Shown piece after piece: positions 1 through 5,950 of a DNA stretch of 6,454 nt; position 1 is the first letter of the stretch; every line of letters starts with the position of its first letter. The notes beneath the pieces were generated by a model. It did not search any database. It was not told the origin of the DNA and worked only from the letters and a program-made list of their open reading frames with translations. The DNA comes from Sphingobacteriaceae bacterium (lineage in GTDB: Bacteria; Bacteroidota; Bacteroidia; Sphingobacteriales; Sphingobacteriaceae). The position numbers were made by a program, and so were the translations under genes. The DNA lies in assembly GCA_021740025.1 (NCBI GenBank), contig JAIPAN010000069.1:1-6454 (forward strand), written 5' to 3'.

Positions 1-1
1 A

Positions 2-313
2 TATTGTTCTACCGATGCCATTGTGCCTACCTGGGCCTACATGTTGGTAGCCAGCAAGCTTAGCCCTTTTGCCCAAACCATAGTTTTTGGCGATTTAGCC
101 AATCTAGAACTTATACTTTTTGATAGAGCATTGGCAGCCATATCCATTGAAAACTACCGCGATCAACGCATCGTGGTAAAAGGCTGTGGCGATATTCCTG
201 TTCCTACATCTGCCTATGTTACCCTTGCCGATATGTTAACTAAAGTTGCACAAAGTGTATTTTTTGGCGAACCTTGTTCAACCGTTCCGGTTTTTAAACG
301 CAAAACTATTTAA
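2..313 (+). CDS. DUF2480 family protein, C-terminal part (5' end outside window)
   Basis: The reading frame is open from base 2 and ends at TAA 311-313, giving 103 visible residues. The GTG at position 23 is an internal valine, not a start, because the conserved stretch CSTDAIVPTWAYML begins before it. I recognise DUF2480, a Bacteroidota family of roughly 165-170 residues, from that stretch, from VFGDLANLE and VVKGCGDIPVPTSAYV in the middle, and from the closing GEPCSTVPVFK. About 65 N-terminal residues should lie upstream. Three cysteines are visible, two of them in CST motifs near the two ends of the fragment, which could suggest a metal- or cluster-related role, but no function is established. 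There is no signal peptide in the visible part and the protein is probably cytoplasmic. From memory, unverified, the family often sits close to SUF iron-sulfur assembly genes. The next gene starts 17 nt downstream on the same strand. The family call is fairly secure and the role is unknown. Confidence 0.86.
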   Translation, partial: YCSTDAIVPTWAYMLVASKLSPFAQTIVFGDLANLELILFDRALAAISIENYRDQRIVVKGCGDIPVPTSAYVTLADMLTKVAQSVFFGEPCSTVPVFKRKTI

Positions 314-330
314 CATTAACACCTATTTGT

Positions 331-1107
331 ATGAAAAAAATAGTCGCAATACTCTTTCTACTTAGTACACTTACAGCCCCAGCCCAAGAACTAAAAAACA
401 CCAATGAGCCCGCTTTTCAGGTTGGGGAACAACTAAAATACAAGCTTAAATACGGCATTTTTACTGCTGCAGAGGCTACTCTAAAAATAAATGATTCTGA
501 TTTAACTTTTGACGACAGACCAGTTTTTCATTTGGTGGCCGAAGGGCGTACCTCAGGTACTTTCGATTTTTTTCATAAAGTGCGCAACCGCTACGATTCC
601 TATATCGATAAAACGGAATTAACCCCGTATTTATACACCGAAAATATCCACGAATCCAATTATCGTCGCTCAGATAAAGCTCGTTTTTATCAGGAACAAA
701 AGAAAGTAGTTTCAAACAAAGGCACCTTTAGCGGTAACGTGCAAACTTTCGATGTTGTTTCGGCCTATTATTTTGCCCGAAGCCTCAATATGAATCAGGT
801 AACCAAAGGTCAAAAATTTACTCTGAGTTATTTTCTAACAGATGGTATTTCTCAATTAGACATTGAATATGTTGGTAAAGAAATTGTAAAAACTGCTTTA
901 GGCACCTTCAATTGTTTAAAATTCAGCCCTTCCATAGAGCCTGGTCGTATATTCAGAAAAGAGAGTAAACTATACTTATGGATAACCGATGACAGCAACC
1001 GAATTCCGGTAAAGGCACATGTTGAAGTTTTGGTGGGTTCCATTAGTATGGAGTTAACTAGTGCTAGCGGATTGAAATATCCGCTACTTGGCAAAAAAGG
1101 GTCATGA
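331..1107 (+). CDS. Secreted DUF3108 domain-containing protein
   Basis: This is a 258-residue protein that starts at ATG 331. It begins with a typical signal peptide: Lys-Lys, a hydrophobic core IVAILFLLSTL, and a likely cleavage site after Ala-Pro-Ala near residue 18. No lipobox cysteine is present, so I expect a periplasmic or otherwise exported soluble protein. The mature part matches DUF3108: FQVGEQLKYKLKYG (residues 29-42) opens the domain, a basic-aromatic stretch FHKVRNRYDSYID lies at 81-93, GTFNCLKF at 191-198, and the hallmark LYLWITDDSNRIPVKA at 214-229. Alternating polar and hydrophobic residues throughout suggest a mostly beta fold. The family has no defined biochemical activity; an envelope role is only inferred from the export signal. 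No Shine-Dalgarno sequence precedes the start. Its stop codon overlaps the next gene's start (ATGA), which favours co-translation with the DUF3109 gene. Confidence 0.9.
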   Translation: MKKIVAILFLLSTLTAPAQELKNTNEPAFQVGEQLKYKLKYGIFTAAEATLKINDSDLTFDDRPVFHLVAEGRTSGTFDFFHKVRNRYDSYIDKTELTPYLYTENIHESNYRRSDKARFYQEQKKVVSNKGTFSGNVQTFDVVSAYYFARSLNMNQVTKGQKFTLSYFLTDGISQLDIEYVGKEIVKTALGTFNCLKFSPSIEPGRIFRKESKLYLWITDDSNRIPVKAHVEVLVGSISMELTSASGLKYPLLGKKGS

Positions 1108-1670
1108 TAGAAGTACAACACACCTTGGTACACGACGATATCGTGTCCGAAAACTTTGTGTGTAATCTCAATCGCTGCAAGGGTGCATGTTGCATCGAAG
1201 GCGATGCAGGAGCACCTCTCCTAAAATCGGAACTAACTATTTTAGAAGAAATATATCCGCTTATAAAACCCCTAATGACCGAAAAAGGCATTGAGGCAGT
1301 GGAAAATTCAGGTACCCACGTTATAGATGCCGATGGAGATTATACCACCCCCTGTGTTGATCAAGTGAAAGAATGCGCCTACGTAACCTGGGAAAACGGC
1401 ATAACCAAATGCGCTATCGAAAAAGCCTACGAAGCAGGTATTGTGCATTGGAAAAAGCCAATTTCCTGCCATTTATACCCCATACGCATAACCAAGTATC
1501 CCGAATTTGATGTCTTGCATTACGATCGCTGGCATATTTGCAGCTCGGCTTGTTCTTTTGGTAAAGAATTAAAAGTACCCGTTTATAGTTTCCTAAAAGA
1601 ACCCCTTATTCGCATATACGGAGAGGAATGGTATCAAGAACTAGAGAAAAAAGTGGAGTCTATGCAATAA
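1104..1670 (+). CDS. Cysteine-rich DUF3109 family protein
   Basis: This is a 188-residue protein with no signal peptide or membrane segment, so probably cytoplasmic. The family call rests on the N-terminal [20 protein letters not shown] (18-37) and the later block SCHLYPIRI (121-129), followed by [11 protein letters not shown] (144-154). Ten cysteines are present, at 20, 25, 29, 30, 84, 91, 103, 122, 146 and 150. This spacing resembles the wider YkgJ/DUF3109 group of putative metal- or iron-sulfur-binding proteins; binding is inferred and no activity is established. DUF3109 in Bacteroidota is usually about 190 residues, so this copy is full length. The ATG at 1104 shares four bases with the stop of the secreted DUF3108 gene, pointing to translational coupling. 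The start is supported because the conserved N-terminal block follows directly. The rmlA gene follows after 35 nt. Confidence 0.92.
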   Translation: MIEVQHTLVHDDIVSENFVCNLNRCKGACCIEGDAGAPLLKSELTILEEIYPLIKPLMTEKGIEAVENSGTHVIDADGDYTTPCVDQVKECAYVTWENGITKCAIEKAYEAGIVHWKKPISCHLYPIRITKYPEFDVLHYDRWHICSSACSFGKELKVPVYSFLKEPLIRIYGEEWYQELEKKVESMQ

Positions 1671-1705
1671 AACTCTTATTTTTAACCAGCCAAATACATA
1701 ACCTA

Positions 1706-2569
1706 GTGAAAGGAATTATTTTAGCCGGAGGTTCCGGTACCCGCTTGCATCCCTTAACTCTCGCCGTAAGCAAGCAATTAATGCCTGTTTACGACAAACC
1801 GATGATTTATTATCCACTCTCCACACTGCTATCGGCAGGAATTCGAGAAATTCTCATCATTTCCACTCCGCACGATTTGCCTCATTTTGAGAAATTATTG
1901 GGCGATGGAAAAAATCTAGGCTGCTCTTTTTCATATGCTGAGCAAGCTGTACCAAACGGCTTAGCTCAAGCTTTTGTAATTGGCGCCGATTTCATTGGTA
2001 CCGATGATGTAGCTCTCATTTTAGGCGATAATATTTTCTACGGAGATAGCATGTCTAGTTTGATGCAAGAAAGCACCAAACCCAACGGAGGGCTTGTTTT
2101 TGCCTATCAGGTAGCCGATCCAGAACGTTATGGCGTAGTGGAGTTCAATGAAAATTTCGAGGCAGTTTCTATAGAAGAAAAACCCAAAATCCCAAAATCA
2201 AATTATGCGGTTCCGGGATTATATTTTTACGATAATTCGGTGGTGCAGTTGGCAAAAAGCATTCAGCCTTCTGCCCGTGGTGAATATGAAATAACCGATG
2301 TTAATAAAGCCTATTTGGCCCAAGGAAAACTTAAAGTAGCTGTTTTAAGTAGAGGTACAGCTTGGTTAGATACCGGTACTTTTGCTTCACTTATGCAGGC
2401 CGGTCAGTTTGTTCAAGTAATTGAAGAACGCCAAGGCTTAAAAGTAGGCTGTATTGAAGAAATTGCCTACCAACAAGGGTTTATTACTAAACAACAATTA
2501 CTTAGCCTAGCAGAGCCTTTACTTAAAAGCGGGTACGGTCAATATCTTTTAAAAATAAGCCAGCAATAA
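1706..2569 (+). CDS. rmlA: Glucose-1-phosphate thymidylyltransferase
   Basis: RmlA (RfbA) converts glucose 1-phosphate and dTTP to dTDP-glucose and pyrophosphate, the first step of dTDP-L-rhamnose and other dTDP-sugar pathways, in the cytoplasm. The protein has 287 residues, the usual length. It shows the nucleotidyltransferase signature [13 protein letters not shown] (6-18) followed by [18 protein letters not shown] (22-39), the metal aspartate D108 in [12 protein letters not shown] (157-160) for sugar-phosphate binding, GEYEIT (192-197) and the second metal aspartate D222 in WLDTGT. All expected catalytic residues are present. I chose GTG 1706 because the family starts almost directly at KGIILAGG. 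The frame stays open back to an ATG at 1628, but that start would add 26 unrelated residues and overlap the preceding gene by 43 nt. No Shine-Dalgarno sequence precedes the GTG. Neighbouring gmd (20-nt gap) suggests a shared role in surface glycan precursors. The rmlB, rmlC and rmlD genes are not in the window. Confidence 0.97.
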   Translation: MKGIILAGGSGTRLHPLTLAVSKQLMPVYDKPMIYYPLSTLLSAGIREILIISTPHDLPHFEKLLGDGKNLGCSFSYAEQAVPNGLAQAFVIGADFIGTDDVALILGDNIFYGDSMSSLMQESTKPNGGLVFAYQVADPERYGVVEFNENFEAVSIEEKPKIPKSNYAVPGLYFYDNSVVQLAKSIQPSARGEYEITDVNKAYLAQGKLKVAVLSRGTAWLDTGTFASLMQAGQFVQVIEERQGLKVGCIEEIAYQQGFITKQQLLSLAEPLLKSGYGQYLLKISQQ

Positions 2570-2589
2570 GCTTGTTCCACGATAAAGTC

Positions 2590-3729
2590 ATGAAAAAAGT
2601 TGCATTAATTACGGGAATTACCGGTCAAGATGGAGCCTATTTAGCCGAACTATTATTAAAAAAAGGCTACGAAGTGCACGGCATTAAACGGAGAGCCTCT
2701 TCTTTTAATACCGAACGCATAGATCATTTATACCAAGATCAGCATGAAGCCGATGTTCGTTTTAAATTACATTACGGCGATTTAACCGATGCAACCAACC
2801 TCATTCGCATTATACAAGAAACGCAACCCGATGAAATTTATAATTTAGCCGCTCAAAGCCATGTAAAAGTGAGTTTCGAAACTGCTGAATACACCGCCAA
2901 TGTAGATGCAGTTGGCCCTCTACGTATTTTAGAAGCGGTCCGAATTTTAGGTTTAACAGCCAAAACTCGTATTTACCAAGCCTCTACTTCCGAGTTATAT
3001 GGCTTAGTACAAGCTGTACCACAGAGCGAAACCACGCCTTTCTATCCACGATCGCCCTATGCTGTAGCTAAATTATACGGCTATTGGATTACGGTTAATT
3101 ACCGAGAAGCTTATGGCATGTATGCTTGCAATGGTATTTTGTTTAACCACGAGAGTCCGGTACGTGGCGAAACTTTTGTAACCCGTAAAATTACCAGAGC
3201 CGTAGCTAAAATAGCCTTAGGTTTACAGGAAACAGTTTATTTGGGCAACCTTTCTGCACAACGAGATTGGGGGCATGCTAAAGATTATGTAGAAGCCATG
3301 TGGCGTATTTTGCAACAAGATGTTGCCGAAGATTATGTAATTGCTACAGGCGTAACCACTACTGTTCGTGATTTTGTGCGCTTAGCCTTTGAAGAAATTG
3401 GTATTGAAATAGAATTTAGTGGCAAAGGGGCTCAAGAAAAAGGCGTAATTATTAATATAGATGAAGCTAAATGCAGCGCCTTGGGTCTAACTGCCGAACA
3501 ATTTAAGTTAGGCACCACGGTCGTGAAAGTAGATCCAACCTATTTCCGCCCCACTGAAGTTGATTTATTGCTTGGCGACCCAACAAAAGCAAATAAACAA
3601 TTGGGATGGAAACCGGAATATGATTTACCAGCCTTGGTAAAAGATATGGTACTTTCCGATTTGCAGTTAATGAAGAAAGAGGAATACCTTAAAAATGGTG
3701 GTTTTAAGAGCAATAATTATTACGAATAA
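2590..3729 (+). CDS. gmd: GDP-mannose 4,6-dehydratase
   Basis: Gmd is a cytoplasmic NADP(H)-dependent short-chain dehydrogenase (extended SDR) that turns GDP-mannose into GDP-4-keto-6-deoxymannose, the precursor of GDP-L-fucose, GDP-rhamnose and GDP-perosamine. The protein has 379 residues. It has the Rossmann motif TGITGQDG (8-15), the Gmd 'RR loop' [12 protein letters not shown] (33-44), which in known structures contacts the cofactor of a neighbouring subunit, and the catalytic set Thr133 and Glu135 (in STSELYG), Tyr157 and Lys161 (YAVAK). Later family blocks are NHESP (186-190), [10 protein letters not shown] (193-202) and [10 protein letters not shown] (225-234). One change is visible: the usual PRRGETF reads PVRGETF here, with Val191 for Arg; I expect it is tolerated but cannot test this. 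I chose ATG 2590, placing the Rossmann motif at the normal distance; an in-frame TTG at 2572 is less likely. The partner epimerase-reductase gene fcl (wcaG) does not follow: a terminator ends the unit 21 nt later. Confidence 0.97.
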   Translation: MKKVALITGITGQDGAYLAELLLKKGYEVHGIKRRASSFNTERIDHLYQDQHEADVRFKLHYGDLTDATNLIRIIQETQPDEIYNLAAQSHVKVSFETAEYTANVDAVGPLRILEAVRILGLTAKTRIYQASTSELYGLVQAVPQSETTPFYPRSPYAVAKLYGYWITVNYREAYGMYACNGILFNHESPVRGETFVTRKITRAVAKIALGLQETVYLGNLSAQRDWGHAKDYVEAMWRILQQDVAEDYVIATGVTTTVRDFVRLAFEEIGIEIEFSGKGAQEKGVIINIDEAKCSALGLTAEQFKLGTTVVKVDPTYFRPTEVDLLLGDPTKANKQLGWKPEYDLPALVKDMVLSDLQLMKKEEYLKNGGFKSNNYYE

Positions 3730-3732
3730 ACC

Positions 3733-3748
3733 CAATTAAGTTTAATTG
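3733..3748. repeat. Short palindrome CAATTAA-GT-TTAATTG after gmd
   Basis: A perfect 7-bp inverted repeat with a 2-nt centre lies directly after the gmd stop and 2 nt before the terminator stem. As RNA it could form only a weak A-U hairpin of about 6 bp. It may be a chance product of AT-rich sequence or a minor upstream part of the terminator. Confidence 0.4.
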
Positions 3749-3750
3749 AG

Positions 3751-3779
3751 AAAAAGCCACGAGCAATCGTGGTTTTTTT
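3751..3779 (+). terminator. Rho-independent terminator after gmd, probably bidirectional
   Basis: The stem CCACGA/TCGTGG (3757-3762 with 3767-3772) closes on a GCAA tetraloop, a stable GNRA type, and is followed by seven T (3773-3779). Five A and one G before the stem extend the pairing to about 12 bp by A-T and G-T pairs. It lies 21 nt after the gmd stop and would end the five-gene plus-strand unit. On the minus strand the same hairpin is followed by CTTTTTC, so it may also stop dxs transcription arriving from the right. I see no other clear terminator for dxs. Confidence 0.88.
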
Positions 3780-3902
3780 GTTTCTTGCTAATTTGTATAC
3801 CTATAAAAACATACGTATCAATACGTACCTTATTTATAGTACCTAAAAATAGGTATATATAATGCACTAAAATCCAATGCTAATAAATGATACAGAATAG
3901 TT
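3780..3902. other. Convergent intergenic region (gmd terminator to dxs stop)
   Basis: This very AT-rich stretch of 123 nt has no plausible coding frame. It lies between the 3' ends of gmd and dxs, so it need not hold a promoter. If the terminator at 3751-3779 stops dxs transcripts, this whole region is the dxs 3' untranslated region. Its only notable content is the cluster of overlapping inverted and direct repeats at about 3794-3859. Confidence 0.8.
3796..3857. repeat. Nested and alternative inverted repeats downstream of dxs
   Basis: Four perfect inverted repeats are packed here. (1) TACGTAT (3812-3818) with ATACGTA (3821-3827). (2) CTATAAA (3801-3807) with TTTATAG (3833-3839), centred within half a base of the first, so the two can stack as one imperfect hairpin. 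(3) TACCTA (3840-3845) with TAGGTA (3850-3855), with AAAA between. (4) TATACCTAT (3796-3804) with ATAGGTATA (3849-3857), a 9-bp pair enclosing everything else. Pair 4 competes with pairs 2 and 3 for the same bases. ATACGTA also occurs twice in direct orientation with a 10-bp period (3811 and 3821), and GTACCT twice (3825 and 3839). The pairs are A-T dominated, so stability is modest. The function is unknown; a protein-binding site, a 3'-UTR structure or chance are all possible. Confidence 0.6.
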
Positions 3903-5831
3903 CTAAGAAGCAATTGTTGCAGTAGTTCGAGCGGTAGCCAATTTGCGCACCGTTTTGGCTATACTAGCCGCATCGTAGCCACATTCTGCCCATAGCTCTG
4001 GTTGTTCTCCGTGTTCTATGTAAGCATCTGGAATGCCCAAACGAATAACTTGGGCACTATAGCCATGATCGGCCATAAATTCCAATACCGCCGAGCCCAT
4101 ACCTCCCTGAATGCATCCATCTTCTACCGTAATTACTTTCTGGTAGTTTTTAAAAACTTCGTGTAAGAGTTTTTCGTCGAGTGGTTTTACAAAACGAATA
4201 TCGTAATGAGCCGGATGTAAACCTTCGGCATTGAGTTCTTTACAGGCACTTACGGCCTCGTTGCCAATATGGCCAATACTTAAAATGGCTACCTCTTCGC
4301 CATCGCAAATTTTACGGCCTGTACCAACTTTTATAGCTTTTAAGGGGCGTTTCCATTCGGGCATAACCCCATTACCACGTGGGTAGCGGATAGAAAATGG
4401 ACCCATGTTTTCTTGCTGAGCAGTAAACATCAGGTTCCGCAATTCTTCTTCGTTCATAGGGGCCGAAACCACCATATTTGGAATGCAACGCATATAGGCC
4501 AAATCATATGCACCGTGGTGTGTAGGGCCATCGGCGCCGGCTAAGCCACCGCGATCTAAACAAAATACTACGTTTAGTTTTTGAATAGCTACATCGTGTA
4601 TAACCTGATCGTAGGCCCGTTGCATAAAGCTCGAGTAAATATTGCAGAAAGGTACCATGCCTTGCGTGGCTAAACCAGCCGAAAAAGTAACGGCATGCTG
4701 TTCGGCAATGCCCACATCAAAGGCTCGTTTGGGCATGGCTTTCATCATAATATTAAGCGAACAACCCGATGGCATAGCCGGGGTAACGCCCATAATTTTG
4801 GGATTTTGTTCTGCTAATTCTACCATGGTATGGCCAAAAACATCTTGGTATTTAGGGGCCTGTGGTTTATCGCTTACCGATTTTTTAATCTCTCCAGTAA
4901 TTTTATCAAACAGGCCTGGTGCATGCCATTTTGTTTGGTCTTGTTCGGCCAAGGCATAGCCTTTACCTTTTACGGTAACGCAATGTAAAAGTTTAGGGCC
5001 TGGTATATCTTTTAAATCTGTAAGAATTTTAACCAAATGATTTACATCGTGGCCATCAATTGGGCCAAAGTATCGGAAATTGAGTGCTTCAAAGAAATTG
5101 CTTTTTTTAAGCAAGGTGCCTTTGATGCTTTTTTCAATTTTTTTCACCATTTCGTGGGCATTGGGCCCTAATGCTGAAATTTTATTGAGCACCTGCGACA
5201 CATCTTCGCGAAAGCGATTATAAGTTTTAGAGGTGGTAATATCAGCCAAATATTCTTTTAAAGCACCCACATTGGGGTCAATAGACATGCAGTTATCATT
5301 TAAAATCACCAATAAATTGGAATTTTCAATGCCTGCATGGTTTAAGGCTTCAAAAGCCAAGCCTGCCGTTAAAGCACCATCGCCAATAACGGCAACGTGT
5401 TGTTTTTCGGTTTCACCTTGGTAAACGGATGCAACCGCCATGCCCAATGCAGCCGAAATAGAGGTAGAAGAGTGGCCCACGCCGAACGTATCGTATTCGC
5501 TTTCCGAACGCTTCGGAAATCCGCTAATGCCTTTATAAATGCGGTTGGTATGAAAATCTTTTCTACGGCCGGTTAAAATTTTATGTCCGTAAGCTTGATG
5601 GCCCACATCCCAAACCAATAAATCGTTTGGCGTATTTAGTACATAATGTAAGGCCACACTCAATTCCACCACACCCAAACTAGCACCAAAGTGGCCACCA
5701 TTTACCGATACCACATCAATAATATATTGACGTAGCTCTTGGCAAATTTGTTCCAAGTCCTTTTCTTTAAATTTCTTTAAATCGTCCGGGAAGTTTATTT
5801 GCTCTAGTAATTCGCCTGCTTTAATGTCCAT
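3903..5831 (-). CDS. dxs: 1-deoxy-D-xylulose-5-phosphate synthase
   Basis: Dxs condenses pyruvate with glyceraldehyde 3-phosphate, using thiamine diphosphate, to form 1-deoxy-D-xylulose 5-phosphate. This is the first step of the MEP isoprenoid pathway and also feeds thiamine and pyridoxal synthesis. The protein has 642 residues, normal for the family. In order: GGHFGASLG (45-53) with catalytic-site His47, VGHQAYGHKILTGR (76-89), the ThDP/metal motif GDG (150-152) with Asn178-Asp-Asn180, FGPIDGHD (255-262), then the pyrimidine-binding domain with Glu377 in GIAEQHAV (the ThDP-activating glutamate), YSSFMQRAYDQVIHDV (399-414), and DGPTHHGAYD (434-443) with Asp434 and His438 for substrate binding. 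The C-terminal transketolase-like domain carries VEDGCIQGGMGS (569-580). All key residues are intact. The ATG start puts His47 at its usual distance. No Shine-Dalgarno sequence is present. It stands alone on this strand, convergent with gmd and divergent from scpA. Confidence 0.98.
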   Translation of the reverse strand: MDIKAGELLEQINFPDDLKKFKEKDLEQICQELRQYIIDVVSVNGGHFGASLGVVELSVALHYVLNTPNDLLVWDVGHQAYGHKILTGRRKDFHTNRIYKGISGFPKRSESEYDTFGVGHSSTSISAALGMAVASVYQGETEKQHVAVIGDGALTAGLAFEALNHAGIENSNLLVILNDNCMSIDPNVGALKEYLADITTSKTYNRFREDVSQVLNKISALGPNAHEMVKKIEKSIKGTLLKKSNFFEALNFRYFGPIDGHDVNHLVKILTDLKDIPGPKLLHCVTVKGKGYALAEQDQTKWHAPGLFDKITGEIKKSVSDKPQAPKYQDVFGHTMVELAEQNPKIMGVTPAMPSGCSLNIMMKAMPKRAFDVGIAEQHAVTFSAGLATQGMVPFCNIYSSFMQRAYDQVIHDVAIQKLNVVFCLDRGGLAGADGPTHHGAYDLAYMRCIPNMVVSAPMNEEELRNLMFTAQQENMGPFSIRYPRGNGVMPEWKRPLKAIKVGTGRKICDGEEVAILSIGHIGNEAVSACKELNAEGLHPAHYDIRFVKPLDEKLLHEVFKNYQKVITVEDGCIQGGMGSAVLEFMADHGYSAQVIRLGIPDAYIEHGEQPELWAECGYDAASIAKTVRKLATARTTATIAS

Positions 5832-5834
5832 TTT

Positions 5835-5840
5835 GGAGGT
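5835..5840 (-). other. ACCTCC in the dxs leader, 3 nt before ATG
   Basis: Read on the dxs strand, the bases just before the start are ACCTCC-AAA-ATG. This is the anti-Shine-Dalgarno sequence itself rather than a ribosome-binding site, so initiation is unlikely to use SD pairing. It may well be chance. It does show that the start must be recognised in another way, as is usual for Bacteroidota. Confidence 0.35.
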
Positions 5841-5890
5841 ATATTTTCAAAAAAATTGAGTTGACAAAATACGGAAATTTCACACTAAAA

Positions 5891-5950
5891 ATGTCGGAGA
5901 ATTATATTTTTATTGAAAACGTATTTTTCCTGTATTTTTGGGATCTGTGA
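5891..5950 (+). other. Possible 19-codon upstream ORF overlapping the scpA start
   Basis: ATG 5891 opens a 19-codon frame (MSENYIFIENVFFLYFWDL) ending in TGA 5948-5950. That stop shares four bases (GTGA) with the proposed scpA GTG start, the geometry expected for translational coupling. TAAAA directly precedes the ATG, like the A-rich start context reported for Flavobacterium. The peptide is rich in aromatic and hydrophobic residues, which AT-rich non-coding DNA also yields easily. It would be transcribed only if scpA mRNA begins upstream of 5891, which conflicts with the promoter proposed at 5913-5940. It is more likely chance than real. Confidence 0.2.
5913..5940 (+). promoter_or_regulatory. 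Candidate Bacteroidota-type promoter for scpA
   Basis: TTG at 5913-5915 and TATTTTTG at 5933-5940 are separated by 17 nt. They match the -33 TTG and -7 TAnnTTTG consensus used by the primary sigma factor in Bacteroides and Flavobacterium. The -7 box matches at every defined position. Transcription would start near 5944-5948, at or next to the GTG proposed for scpA, implying a nearly leaderless mRNA. Such matches can occur by chance in AT-rich DNA, but the position between divergent genes supports it. Confidence 0.5.

Larger units (their letters stand above)
5832..5946. promoter_or_regulatory. Divergent intergenic region between dxs and scpA
   Basis: This 115-nt AT-rich spacer must hold the start signals for dxs (leftward) and probably scpA (rightward). 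The rightward candidate promoter is listed separately. For dxs, the minus strand has TATTTTG (plus coordinates 5865-5871), one T short of the Bacteroidota TAnnTTTG box; it would give a leader of roughly 25-30 nt. I find no TTG at the usual distance upstream of it, so that promoter is weakly supported. No long inverted repeat or riboswitch-like structure is evident. Confidence 0.6.

Noticed and set aside
23..313. GTG at 23 as the start of a complete 96-residue gene
   Set aside because: The frame is open to the left edge and the conserved DUF2480 block begins before the GTG, so this is an internal valine of a truncated gene.
476..715. Minus-strand frame inside the DUF3108 gene
   Set aside because: It lies wholly opposite a well-supported gene and shows no recognisable protein features.
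1131..1145. CACGA-CGATA-TCGTG inverted repeat near the start of the DUF3109 gene
   Set aside because: It is only a 5-bp stem within coding sequence, explained by codons, with no regulatory context.
852..1291. Two overlapping minus-strand frames across the DUF3108/DUF3109 junction
   Set aside because: Both are antisense to conserved coding sequence and show no family motif.
2572..2592. TTG at 2572 as the gmd start
   Set aside because: It would add six residues before the usual MKKVALITG start; ATG 2590 fits the family better.
4642..4959. Plus-strand frame of 105 codons inside dxs
   Set aside because: It is antisense to the conserved pyrimidine-binding part of Dxs, and its composition looks like a mirror of that gene.
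5233..5424. Plus-strand frame of 63 codons inside dxs
   Set aside because: It is antisense to the thiamine-diphosphate motif region and has no independent support.
5861..5889. TTGACA at 5861-5866 as a sigma-70 -35 box
   Set aside because: No TATAAT-like hexamer lies 16-18 nt downstream, and E. coli-type promoters are not expected in this phylum.
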